DNA from: Lingula anatina
Taxonomy: Eukaryota; Brachiopoda; Lingulata; Lingulida; Lingulidae
Length of the DNA stretch: 36,091 bases
Direction of reading: 5' to 3'
Assembly: GCF_001039355.2 (NCBI RefSeq)
Contig: NW_019773645.1
Span: forward strand, 4,729 to 40,819
Positions 1 to 10,359 of the stretch are shown one piece after another. The first letter of the stretch is position 1. Each line of letters opens with the position of its first letter. The translations under genes and the position numbers were made by a program. The notes under the pieces were generated by a model. That model worked only from the letters and a program-made list of their open reading frames with translations, had not been told where the DNA came from and did not search any database.

Positions 1-227
1 TTTACTGTTTCATTTTATAAGCATTTAAGCCAGATGCAAGCAAAATGAAAAAACGGGGTCATGACCTATAAGAATCAACCACACCACCTTTGACCCAGGG
101 GTGACAGCTAACTCCTAGCTTTAATAATTGAAGACCTTTCTCTTTTCAACTTGGCTCAGACAGTAAATAGATATAATTACTTGAGAGGCAGAATGAAGAA
201 CACATTGCTGATTCTATCTTCTCTTAC

Positions 228-343
228 CCAAATGAGTCTGTAGCACTAGTTTCTTCTATATTGAATTCTGCTACGGGCACTCCTCTTCTGGCCACCTGGG
301 GGGCAAACATGGCTGCCGGGTAAACAACAGATGAAGTTCCTAC
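228..343 (-). CDS. SIRT5: SIRT5-like exon 8 ([10 protein letters not shown])
   Basis: 116 nt encoding [18 protein letters not shown] and [10 protein letters not shown], the NAD-adenine-binding segment. It ends at donor GTAAGA with 2 nt of an open codon, so at least one further exon is needed beyond the window's left edge. Confidence 0.95.
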
Positions 344-2318
344 CTGGAAGTGTTTGGACTGAAATATTATACTACAGTGCCTTTTTATATAAAGGTTTTA
401 TTTCTACATACAAAGCATATTCATATAACATTGCAATAATTTAATATAGGTATGTCCAAAAAGTAATTATCATTACTTTTCTGAGACATAAAACTGTGAA
501 ATAAATACATGTACTAGTATATAAATAGAATACATAATAGAAATCAAAATTCTCAGCCACAGCAATTCCCTTTATGTCAAAAGACCAGTTCCTATGTTAA
601 AAAAACTTCAACCACAAATTGTCTTTTTTTACATCATCACAATACCAGACTGCTCACTGTCAACAATTTCTTTCCAAATCTTAAAGATACATACTAAGTC
701 AATTTTTTGTCACAAAAACCAACCAAATGCCAGCATATAGTTTCAAGTAGTATAACTAAGAGAATTACCAAAAGGCATTGTTTAATTTTACCCGAAAATG
801 ATGTTTGAACGGATTTTTCTGCTGGCATTCTAAGCTGTATGTCAATGGGGCAGGAAAGTAGGTCACGAATGTAGGTTAAATTTACAACCATAAATTTAAA
901 GAAAGGAGCAGTCTAAAGGTCTTTTATGGCTGATCGAGTGATCTATTCAGTTTATCCCTTGGCATGTCGAATTTATTTGAGTCATATAAGAATCTAGTAG
1001 AAGTGATTTACATGTGTTACTGGGAATCCACGCTCGGTTCGTATGTACCTTTAAAGTAAACTTCACTGAACATCAGTGAATATAAGAGAGATGCAAAGGA
1101 ACTAAATGAACAAAATGTAACTACCTTAAAAATTTTTTACAAGGAAATGTAGATGAATGTCTGGAATAGATATGTAACCTACCACTAAACACAGATCACA
1201 GCTATCAAGTTCCTCCTCTGCCCTCCTCATCACATTGGAGTCCAAACTTTCACCAAACCAAACAACATGTGGACGTAATAATCCACCACAATCAGGTTTT
1301 TTACACCTGAAAAAATGTGTTTTATTATTAGGAAGTCATTTTTGCAGAGGTTAGTTAAAGGTGTAATTACTAATTTGGTGCAAACTTGCTTGGACAAATT
1401 TTGGAATGGGAACAAGTCATGCAAAATATAAATAATGAAGACATGAGAGAGAGAATTGGGTTGGGAAGTAAAGAAAATTACTGATGACTTTCAGAAAAAT
1501 ATTATTTGACAGCATTTATTATGATTATTATTATTTGTATTTTAATCTATCAGTTTTGAAGTAAAGCACATGGGCCTTTAAAACTTTTGCCAATAGGTGG
1601 CAGCTGTATACCGAGGAAGCTGATCCACTGGGATCCTAGCATCTTCTGCCTCGGGATCAGGAGCCCTGAAATTGAAAGTTATGTGTATTGTCTTTGCCTT
1701 AAACTTTTAATCTACTGATCACTTGAACCAGTGGCATTTAATGTCTTGGCCAAGTGTTGTATTTACTGCTGTAAGTACAAATGCTTTACCTGTCATATCT
1801 AACAGACTTCAGAAAACGACTAGTCCCAATAAAAATTTGCTAGCCCAAAGATTTTATCAATAGACAATAGAAAATATACATCTAAAAATGGTAAAATGTC
1901 AAATAATCTGATCACACAGGTACAGTATAGTAATAATGGAGTTAATTTGTCTATGAACAAGACCATTTCACTTACTAACCCCTTCCCTGCCAAGGCAAAA
2001 CATATGGGGCTATCCCTGTTATACTGAATATCTCCACACTGAGTACATCTGGTTTTGAATAAATTACCTGAAAACAAAATTAAAAACATCTCCATACTTA
2101 AAGAACTTATTTCATATTTCGCAACTGATTTGAAGTTATCCAAGAACAGTGAGTATGTGAATCAAAAAGGAACTTAATATATTTAGCAAAATCATCTAGA
2201 TGCAAAATGGATGCATGATTAAAAGATGAAATTTTGAGAAAATGGAATAATAAACAACTGGTAAAAATTCCATTTGTCTGATAAGCGTCAACTTTGAAAA
2301 TTGTATTAATTAATTAGT

Positions 2319-2365
<47 letters not shown>

Positions 2366-5009
2366 TTTGCTCGTCCCAAACCATATCTACAGCATGCAGA
2401 TAAAACATACAGTACCATGCAACTCAAGAATGTTCTTAGAGCCAGCTCTCTTGTGAAGTTCATCTATGTTCTGAGTGATAATGACAACTCTCCTGTTTTG
2501 TTTCTGTAATCTTTCCTCACACTCAGCTAGAGCCAGGTGAGCCTGAAACAAACAAGCAAATAAACAAACAAACAAACAACATTACTTAAAAGCTATAGAG
2601 CAGTCAAAGAGTAAGACATCCATCAAGGAAAATGTCAATCAAATGAAGTTTTTACAAGAAGACCCATATTTTGTTAAAATTGTTTTAAAAAATCATCTTC
2701 CCCTATGGAATAAGTCGATCCTGATAATTCCACCATAATTTGTAGAGAACTTTTTTTCATAGGCAAAGGGTTCTGTAACTTAACTTTTATTAATGTGTTT
2801 TAAAACACTAATGTCTTATATACATTCATAAGTTTCTTGGCTTAAAATAGAGTTTTGTTTCTATATTTTATTTGTGTAAGTTGAAACATGGCTTTTAAAA
2901 TAAGCATATTTTTAGCAAGTCACTCACATGTGCTAAAACAGTATTAAAGTCATAATTTAAGGCACAAAACACCCTTCTGCAACATATAGAAACATATTGC
3001 AGTAACCACTACCATCAGGCCCATAGCCAGGGGGGTTCGGGGGGTTCGAAAGAACTGCCCCTTTTGCTGGGAAAGGTGGACTCTGGGTAAAACTTGATCT
3101 TGGTACATGAGATTTTTATGGGAAAATGTCCACTTTTTCAGAAAAAGAACCCCCCTTTTGAAATTGCTGGCTACGGGCCTGACCGTTAATAAGAACATAA
3201 CAAGGATGTCACGCACAGTTTATGTATACACAGCATGAATAACAGAAATCAAAGCAAGGATCACTTCATGAGGAGGACTTCAGCAAAACAAAACCATTTT
3301 AACCTGAGGACCCCTGAAGTACATTTCACTGGCAAATTGCTTTAATCAAGAAATGGGGAGAAGGAATATATTTATTTTGCTTGATGTCTTTCTGATGATG
3401 TAAAATAGTCTTTCTTCTTATCTAAGTTACAACTGGTGTGAACAGGTCATATATACATATCACTACTCAGTGGGTGGTACTGTACAAGCAATTCCAATAA
3501 ATTAATATCATCATTTACCTTGTTTGGCTCCTTAGAGGCCATGACCTCTCTTCTGTAATGATAGAACTCCCACACTAATGAAGGATTTTTGCGGAAAGCA
3601 TTTGGAGAAGCAAGATCCTATGATTAAATAAACATATATTTAGTAAATAAATTGCATTTACCCAATTTTATCAACATTTTAACATACATGTAGGTAATCT
3701 GATGGATGTTAAATGAATAGGATCTTTATTTACAATATGTTAGAAAAAATCTTTAAATATTTTTAAAAAGCAAAAAAATAAATAAAATACCACAGTGTTT
3801 ACTGCATTCACATTGTAAAATGAAACTATAGAAACATTTACATGAAAATATTTTTCCTTAAAACAATGCAATAAAAGTCTTTCTTTAACAAGTTATCAGT
3901 TTATTGACTTAGGATAAAATACTCTATTGAAGGGAAATGTCACACACCATGTTTTGGACATGTTTGTGAGGATTAAACTTAAAATTTCATTCCTTTCCGA
4001 TTTTACCAGCATTCCACCAGACTTGGCATATACCTGTACTCATTACTTCAACAGAACTTTGTGCCACCAACTTATAATCAAAAACCATCTCTGAAGAAGA
4101 AAAACAGGTGGCATTACCTGTGCTTGCCATCTCCTCCAGAATCCACCTGCACCCCTGAAAGTGGGCACCCCACTCTCAGCACTTATTCCAGCTCCTGTCA
4201 ACACAACGATGTGAGACGCCTTGTCAAAGTGTTTCCTGAACTCTGCCATGTCAGAGCTATAACGCTTAGAACCACTCTGGAATAAAAGTTAATATAATAG
4301 TAGCAATCAATGTCAAATTACCGGGAGTTTCAGAAATTACTGGGAAATCTGTGTTATCAGCATGGCTCTATACATGAATACATGCTGAGGCATGCTGATA
4401 ATGATTAATCCACAGAAGCTGGTATTTAGGAATCTTCTAAATGTGGGGTGTATGTGTTAAGTATGTCCTCTTTCGTCGGCTATTTCTGAACTGCAGTCGC
4501 GTAGACTATGTGTGGTACTTGTGCAGTGCATGGGCCCCCATTCCCACTCCATTTACACAAATGTGAGTATTGTAAGTCGTTGATTTACAATGTTTTTCTT
4601 AAATCTGTTTTGTGGCGACTTCGATAAATGTCGCTGCATACAAAGGCCTATATTAGTTTTGGGGTGCATATTGGCAACCTGTTTACCACTTGTACTAGCT
4701 TACGATCTGCTAGGTTTTTTCTACTTCTATAACTGCACTTACATTAGGCCCTACTAGTACTTAGAACGTTAGCCTAGGCGGAAAGACTTGAGTCGAGACT
4801 CTTGACCGCCTCACGAGAGAGTTATTTTCAGTCTAACTTACCATTTGGTCCATATTTGCAACACTGCCACCGCCTAAAAAACCAAAAGATGCCCATATGC
4901 AACCTCGTATGCCGCTCTGGAAGCCTGTCACAACCTTACAGGATCGAAAAGACGAAAGTAACATGTCAAATTGCCTACATTTAGAAAGCACCTTTGCTAA
5001 ATACGTCAT
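228..5009 (-). CDS. SIRT5: SIRT5-like mitochondrial NAD-dependent deacylase, 3'-partial, 8 exons
   Basis: Class III sirtuin that uses NAD+ to remove acyl groups from lysine; SIRT5 family members act mainly in mitochondria as desuccinylase, demalonylase and deglutarylase. Exons on the minus strand are 5009-4842, 4276-4118, 3617-3519, 2542-2416, 2067-1980, 1665-1612, 1306-1183 and 343-228, all GT-AG and all in phase, giving 311 codons plus 2 nt. Visible motifs: GAGIS (residues 84-88), the YHYR acyl-pocket signature (Y128, R131, equivalent to human Y102/R105), QNID (166-169), catalytic His184 in LELHG, zinc cysteines C192/C195 and C233/C238, and GTSS (275-278). The basic N-terminus (residues 1-40, a single Asp) fits a mitochondrial presequence. 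The final exon (the family's FxFxGPxG segment) is not found between 1 and 227 and must lie off the left edge. The first ATG is at 5009; the open frame extends to 5042 only with a GTG. Confidence 0.95.
1183..1306 (-). CDS. SIRT5: SIRT5-like exon 7 (second zinc pair, [10 protein letters not shown])
   Basis: 124 nt encoding [20 protein letters not shown] and DSCDLCLV. It carries the second CxxxxC zinc pair and the conserved VVWFGE strand. It ends in phase 0 and joins VGTSSVV in the next exon. Confidence 0.96.
1612..1665 (-). CDS. SIRT5: SIRT5-like exon 6 (short linker exon)
   Basis: A 54-nt exon encoding [17 protein letters not shown] plus a split Arg. The IPVxxLPRC context matches SIRT5 family proteins. 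Too short for simple ORF finding. Confidence 0.92.
1980..2067 (-). CDS. SIRT5: SIRT5-like exon 5 (first zinc Cys pair)
   Basis: 88 nt encoding [12 protein letters not shown] and [14 protein letters not shown] supplies two of the four zinc ligands. The donor GTTAGT leaves phase 2, and the next exon's first base restores GKGAP as in vertebrate SIRT5. Confidence 0.95.
2318..2368. repeat. (TTTA)n microsatellite
   Basis: About 13 uninterrupted copies of the tetranucleotide, within the SIRT5-like intron between exons 4 and 5. Confidence 0.95.
2416..2542 (-). CDS. SIRT5: SIRT5-like exon 4 (QNID and catalytic His)
   Basis: 127 nt encoding [26 protein letters not shown] and LELHG with the catalytic His. 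The donor falls after the first base of the Gly codon, which the next exon completes. Confidence 0.96.
3016..3181. mobile_element. MITE-like element with CAGGCCC...GGGCCTG inverted ends
   Basis: A 166-bp block in the intron between SIRT5-like exons 3 and 4, bounded by CAGGCCCATAGCCAG and its near-perfect inverse CTGGCTACGGGCCTG (one mismatch in 15). There is no coding capacity, and G- and C-rich stretches lie near both ends. The CAG...CTG termini resemble hAT-type ends, but I see no clear 8-bp target duplication, so the superfamily is an inference. Confidence 0.7.
3519..3617 (-). CDS. SIRT5: SIRT5-like exon 3 (acyl-specificity Tyr/Arg)
   Basis: Exactly 33 codons containing [11 protein letters not shown]. 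The Tyr-x-x-Arg pair that recognises negatively charged acyl groups is intact, which supports SIRT5 rather than SIRT4 or SIRT1-3. Clean GT-AG borders. Confidence 0.96.
4118..4276 (-). CDS. SIRT5: SIRT5-like exon 2 (NAD-binding GAGIS)
   Basis: 53 codons carrying [25 protein letters not shown] and FWRRWQAQ, very close to vertebrate SIRT5. The acceptor is TTTTATTCCAG and the donor is GTAATG. Confidence 0.96.
4842..5009 (-). CDS. SIRT5: SIRT5-like exon 1 (mitochondrial presequence)
   Basis: 56 codons beginning [10 protein letters not shown], with Lys/Arg and hydroxyl residues and almost no acids, as expected for a matrix-targeting presequence. It ends at a consensus GTAAGT donor in phase 0, matching the phase of the next exon. 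The sequence is poorly conserved, so exon assignment rests on frame, donor and position. A second in-frame Met at codon 16 could also start translation. Confidence 0.75.
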
Positions 5010-6723
5010 CGAATGCTGTGTAAATATGGTCAAATTTCTCACGGGGAGAGCTGGAGGTGAAAAGGGAACGTTGCATTCATTCGAATTTTCTCGATTTTAT
5101 CAAATTTCTTTCCACTCTTTTTTGCGATTTTTACTAAAACGTAGTTGTCAAAAAAGCTGATCGAACCCAGAAGTAGCAAAAATGGTCGATGGATTTCGTT
5201 GCTTGACGAGATGAACACTCACATTAGGGAAATGAAATGTTTTGAACAGGCCTAAATAAATGAATGAATGGATGAATGAACGAATGAATAAGGTGAGGTT
5301 CACATCGGACATTGAAGGAAAACCTATGATATTGTGATGAAATCCGTTTCATGGATATTTCGAAACAATAATTCGCCCTCTTTAAACCTTTGAAATAGAA
5401 GAAATGGATTTTTTGAATGAGCCTAAATGTTGTGAATAGGCCTAAATGAATTAGGCCTAATGAGGTGGAGTTCATACCAGATATCGAAGGAAAATTCATG
5501 GCATTGTGATAAATTCCGTTTCATGGATACTTCGAGACAATTAATTCACCAACAATGCCTTTGAGAAAGACTTTGTTTTCGAACTGAATCAGACGTTCAT
5601 GCATGTAAACTGCAAAACCGAGTTTCCAGTGCAAACAATCCTACCTAACGATCCCAGGGTAACCAAATATCCAGAACAACACCAATTAGATCCTGGTCCG
5701 GCCATAAATATAGCCTACTGATACCAATCTCTAATTAACCATTTTAAGAACTGCTAATTTTGGACTATTTAAACTGAAAACACCCGTCTAAGGGGGTTAG
5801 ACAAGGATACCGCATTGTTTTCAAACAAATTAAAAGATTAACAGTACATGTAATTGCACCATTCTTTTATTCTCCTTTTGCCTTTTTTTAATTCTCCACT
5901 GCACCCAGCCCGATAGGCCCACGCCACGGTTCCACAGTTTCGCCTAATATCACATATAATAACAATTAATACTAATATTTAATGATTAAATCCAAATGAA
6001 TGTACATATAAAATACGTAACTGTTTTTCTAAAACTCTATTGATCTATTTCTTCACAAATTCGTCGTCTGCACTATTTGTATGACAATTACCTCAAAAAT
6101 GTTAATGATAATCTGGTGTTTTGGAAATACAATGAGTGATGCTTAAATTTGTTAGAAATCTAGTTTTTAGATGATTGGCCTATGTTTTATGATTATTCAT
6201 GTGACTATTACATTCTTGAATAATCTATCGACAATGCAGAACTTCCAGACAAAGGCCAGTATAAATGTCTGAGGCTATGAAAACTCTTCTTACTTCTTGA
6301 CTGCATTTTTGTGAAGGGAAGCTTCATTTAATTAATTTTCTAAGAAAACAGTATAAAAATTCTCCTTAAATTTATTTTCATGAGTTAAGCACTCCTGTGT
6401 TTAAGTATTATTATCATTCAAACACGGTGAGATACATGTAAATTTTATTATCTTTAAGTGTAAAATACCAATAAAGACAATCCAATTCATGTCACTTTTA
6501 ACAGCAGAAGTCGAAATACATGCTAACGTTAAAAATTAGTTATATCAGTACTACATGGTCCTTTTTATTTGACTCATCGTGGAGACATACCTCTCAGTTT
6601 CCACAATGTTTGTTGGGAAATGACACTTGTTCAAAGACAAAGGTATTTGAATTTAACACAATAATTGCCGAATGACCTCACAACAACGCCAACGCCGTTC
6701 ACCACACGCGGAAGGTCGAGACG
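5010..6723. other. Divergent intergenic region, SIRT5-like to ShK gene
   Basis: The head-to-head gap between the minus-strand SIRT5-like gene and the plus-strand ShK gene. It should contain the SIRT5 promoter, but no TATA box is evident near 5010-5200. It contains GAATGAATG-type simple sequence around 5258-5291 and one diverged tandem duplication (5293-5553). Nothing else is recognised. Confidence 0.6.
5293..5553. repeat. Diverged two-copy direct repeat, ~169-bp spacing
   Basis: Copy 1 (about 5293-5382) and copy 2 (about 5461-5553) share segments such as TTCCGTTTCATGGATA and a following TTCGA/GACAAT block with scattered substitutions. Noncoding; origin unknown. Confidence 0.65.
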
Positions 6724-6732
6724 CTATAAAAA
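6724..6732 (+). promoter_or_regulatory. TATA box of the ShK-domain gene
   Basis: CTATAAAAA lies in a locally CpG-richer stretch, about 190 bp upstream of the initiating ATG at 6915. The expected transcription start is roughly 6750-6760. A signal-peptide-encoding exon with a consensus donor follows, which supports a real promoter. Confidence 0.7.
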
Positions 6733-6914
6733 CACGCGGTATCGCGTTCAAGCATTAAACACTTCTTGAGACATTCGAGACGAACACAGAAACAGAAACA
6801 AGACAGGTCACAGAAGCTGCTGATACAAAGCGGCTGGCACGGTTGAAGTACTTTCATTCGTTTTCAGTGAAGGAGACGCCTGTGATAGAATTATAAGCCT
6901 TTTCCCGGTTAAAG

Positions 6915-6935
6915 ATGATTGGGCTTTGCAGTGTT
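6915..6935 (+). CDS. ShK gene exon 1 (first 7 codons)
   Basis: ATG ATT GGG CTT TGC AGT GTT followed directly by a GTAAGT donor. It supplies MIGLCSV, which joins VLCLILSDPITGAQQ in exon 2 to make a signal peptide split by a 3,448-bp intron. Confidence 0.82.
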
Positions 6936-8436
6936 GTAAGTACAGAGTTTCTACCCATGTGTCATCTACATGTAATTATATATTTTTGAGGTACTGGAGA
7001 GAGAAAGAGAGGCAGCTGGAGAGAGAGAGAGAGAGAGAGACTGTAAATTCTATAGCGTATAACCTAATATTAACGACAGGTAAATTATGCCTCGCTCCAG
7101 TAATAGGAGTAATATAGCCTCGGTGGATGATCTAACTCTTTATGGGGTCAAAACCAAAAGAAAGCCGAAGAATGAAAATGAGGTGTATAAAGATTCGTTT
7201 ATAAGGTAGCACAGTACCATTTATAGTGGGATAACGATCAGAAATTTGCCTCATTATCACGGGTCTATACATACAGTTTGTTTGTTTTTCTGGTTATATG
7301 CCTATGTCAAGTTGATTCGGCAATAAACTATACTACTACTATACAGTATAAAGTTGCCCGTGTATAGGAATAAAAACAGAGAACCAAATGTTTTAAAATA
7401 GTTTAGAGTAGAACCACATGTCCTGTCAGGTCCAATAAACTAAATGCAATAAACAGACCGAAAAATAATAACGTAACACTTTTGCCAACCTGCTATAAAT
7501 GGGCCCACGACCTCATTTAAGTCACACGGATGCTTATTTGATTAAAAGCACAACAACAAATCCAAAGAGATGTTGACCTCATTGTCATAAATTGTAGACT
7601 CAGAAATATTGGAAAATCGTTAAATCATATATGGGTTTAGTGTAAGCAGGAGTAGGAGTTACTTTTTAAATCATTTTAAGCTTTCCATGCGATGAATCAT
7701 TTCCTCACCATCTCAAATTAGTGGTTTGAAAACGCCATACTTAAACCACACTGATCGCGCAGTGTACTTAATTAATTAATTACTTAATTGCAAACATAAT
7801 ATTTATCCATTTTCATTAAAAAAAGACATAACTTCTTGGATATCGTAACTGCCGTTAATGTCATAAACGTAAAATAATAATTGATTAGCTTGGTTTTACT
7901 TAAACAGCAAGCACATGTATGGAAATGTATTCATAATTGTATCTCGCGACAGGAGACAGGAAAAAAATGCACCAAATCTCTCTTCCGAAAGTCAAGGAAC
8001 GTAAGTCAAATCACAGGGTTACCTGAGGTGTAAGAAAAAAAAAGACATGGCAAATTCTTTGTTTTCATATTAAATAGTGGTTTTGTAGGCACAGAAGAGG
8101 CCAAAACAAATAAAAGATATTTTAACCCCTGTGTATTTTCCAATGGTCTTTCACTGTGTTATGCCCGGAGTTGGCTGTGAAGATCCGGTACTTGATTAAA
8201 TCCGGTGTCATCAATCTTACTGTCACCAAGTGGGTTCCCCTTTATTTAGCCTTATTTCCTGTGAAATAATGTTCGGGTATTAGTTCAAATTTTCTATCAA
8301 GACTAGGGTTTTCTTTAATAACGAATTGCGACACAGATATTAACTTTGTAGGATAAATTCAAGTACAACGTTCAATAAGAATTTTTTTGTTAGTTTGCTA
8401 TTGAATTTCAACTAAGTCACAAGAACAATTTTGAAC

Positions 8437-8489
<53 letters not shown>

Positions 8490-10311
8490 AAAAATACAAT
8501 CGGTAAGGTCTACTAGTTGGCGGTGGGCAGTGAAAAAGCACTTGACGACACAAACTTCCTTATCATTCCAAACCAGGGTCAAGATTGTTTAAGCATTCGG
8601 CTAACGCACTGAACGAACGCACGTCGAAGACGTGACGCATTCAGAGATAAAGAATTCGGACATGCAAACAAACAGCGCGTACTGGGCGTTAGTACTCGGT
8701 GGGTAATATTGTAATCATTGACCCTGTCCCCTACACTGGGCAAGACGTAGCCAAATAAGACTCCCACACCAAAACGTACAATTTAGTCATAAAACGAAAT
8801 GGTGGTGGAGTTCATTAACAAGGGTTCGTAGACTTACCAACTCACACGCGATATAGTTTCTCTGTTTTGTTTAACTGAATCGCAAAATTAAATCAAACAA
8901 TTTAGAACCACATGGGATCGCATAGCCTGGCAGGTCATAGCGAGAAAAGTAACGGCTATAATGGAAATTGTGCCACCAAAACATACAAAGCGCTCTGGTG
9001 GACGATGTGTTAAACATTTTATGAAAAAGAAAGACAAGTTAATACTGGGGCAAGTAATTGCTATAATGGAAATTGTGCCACCAAAACATACAAAGCTCTC
9101 TGGTGGACGATGTGTTAGACATTTTATGAAAAAGAAAGACAAGTTAATACCGGGACAAGTCCATTTCCATTTCAGCTAGGAGTGTATCACTGTAATCGAA
9201 TACGAAAAACGTCAAAGCCAGTTTGTTTCCCAACAATCAGTTACAAGATGCGATAACGGTATTTAAGGATTTGAAGAATACGACAGAATGCGTTTTTTTT
9301 TTCTTAAAAGCCTTGTTGTGGAACGGATTTTGAACAGGAATTAAAAGATTAAAAAACAGCTTTATTTCAAACAATTCTAAGAAAAACCAATTTTTAAATT
9401 TATTATTTATTGTGTAACAAAAGATATTTGTAGATTTTAAATGGAGTAGAAGAGGAAAGCTTTTTAGGGGGAGGGGGTAGCTCAAGAGAGAGATAGGGGC
9501 TAGCAATATTTTAAGAAAAGTTGGAAACAGCTCAGTGTTTATTCTTTTTTAGTGGAGCTGGGTACAGGTGGGTAGAATGTGGACGACTACAAGAGAGTCG
9601 TCAAACAGTTTCAGCCATAAAGGTCAAATTGATTAAAGAATTAGACAAATATTTTGTGACACATATCCTGTCTTGAATCTGGTGTATACGTGTATAAGTA
9701 TCAGAGGATAGCAGCATGTCTCTGTCGTGACATAGGTCATGTTTAGTGTTAAATCTAACACGTTTAAGATTAGTGTTTGTCATCGATAATGCCTTCCCCC
9801 CATGGAAATTAACTTGTGTGACTGACGAAAATGGGTGGCAAATGTAATTTTTTTTATTTCATTATTATTTTAAATACTTGGCATGTCCAAGCCCAATTTT
9901 TTGTGTTTACCAAAAAATTAAACTTATAGAGACACCATTTGTACATGTAGTTGGTCATTGTTTGATTAATGCGCGTCATCAACGCCCCTCATAGATAAAG
10001 TTTTAGAGATTCATGCCTGCGTTTGGCTTTTGTCAACTGAAGTGATAATAAGTCGGAAGGTGATAGAATCCCACTTCCTCGATTCGATTCCTCCTATGTT
10101 GTAATTACAACACCCAAAAACATAACTTCCTACAATAGTCAGCCTTAACTGTGTACAATTATGGAAGAATTGTAAATAATGATAAAAATCCTCCTCCTGT
10201 TATTATTATTATTATTAGAATGCTAAAGGAAATTCATTAGATTGGGTTTTAAAAATTTATCACTCTTTCATAACGAATATGTAAAATCCAACTTGTAATT
10301 GCAAGAATAAA

Positions 10312-10359
<48 letters not shown>

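Noticed and set aside
5010-5042. Upstream extension of SIRT5-like exon 1 to 5042
   Set aside because: It begins with GTG, not ATG; the first ATG in frame is at 5009.
4897-5160. Plus-strand frames opposite SIRT5-like exon 1
   Set aside because: No splice, domain or composition support; the minus strand has a consensus donor in the phase required by exon 2.
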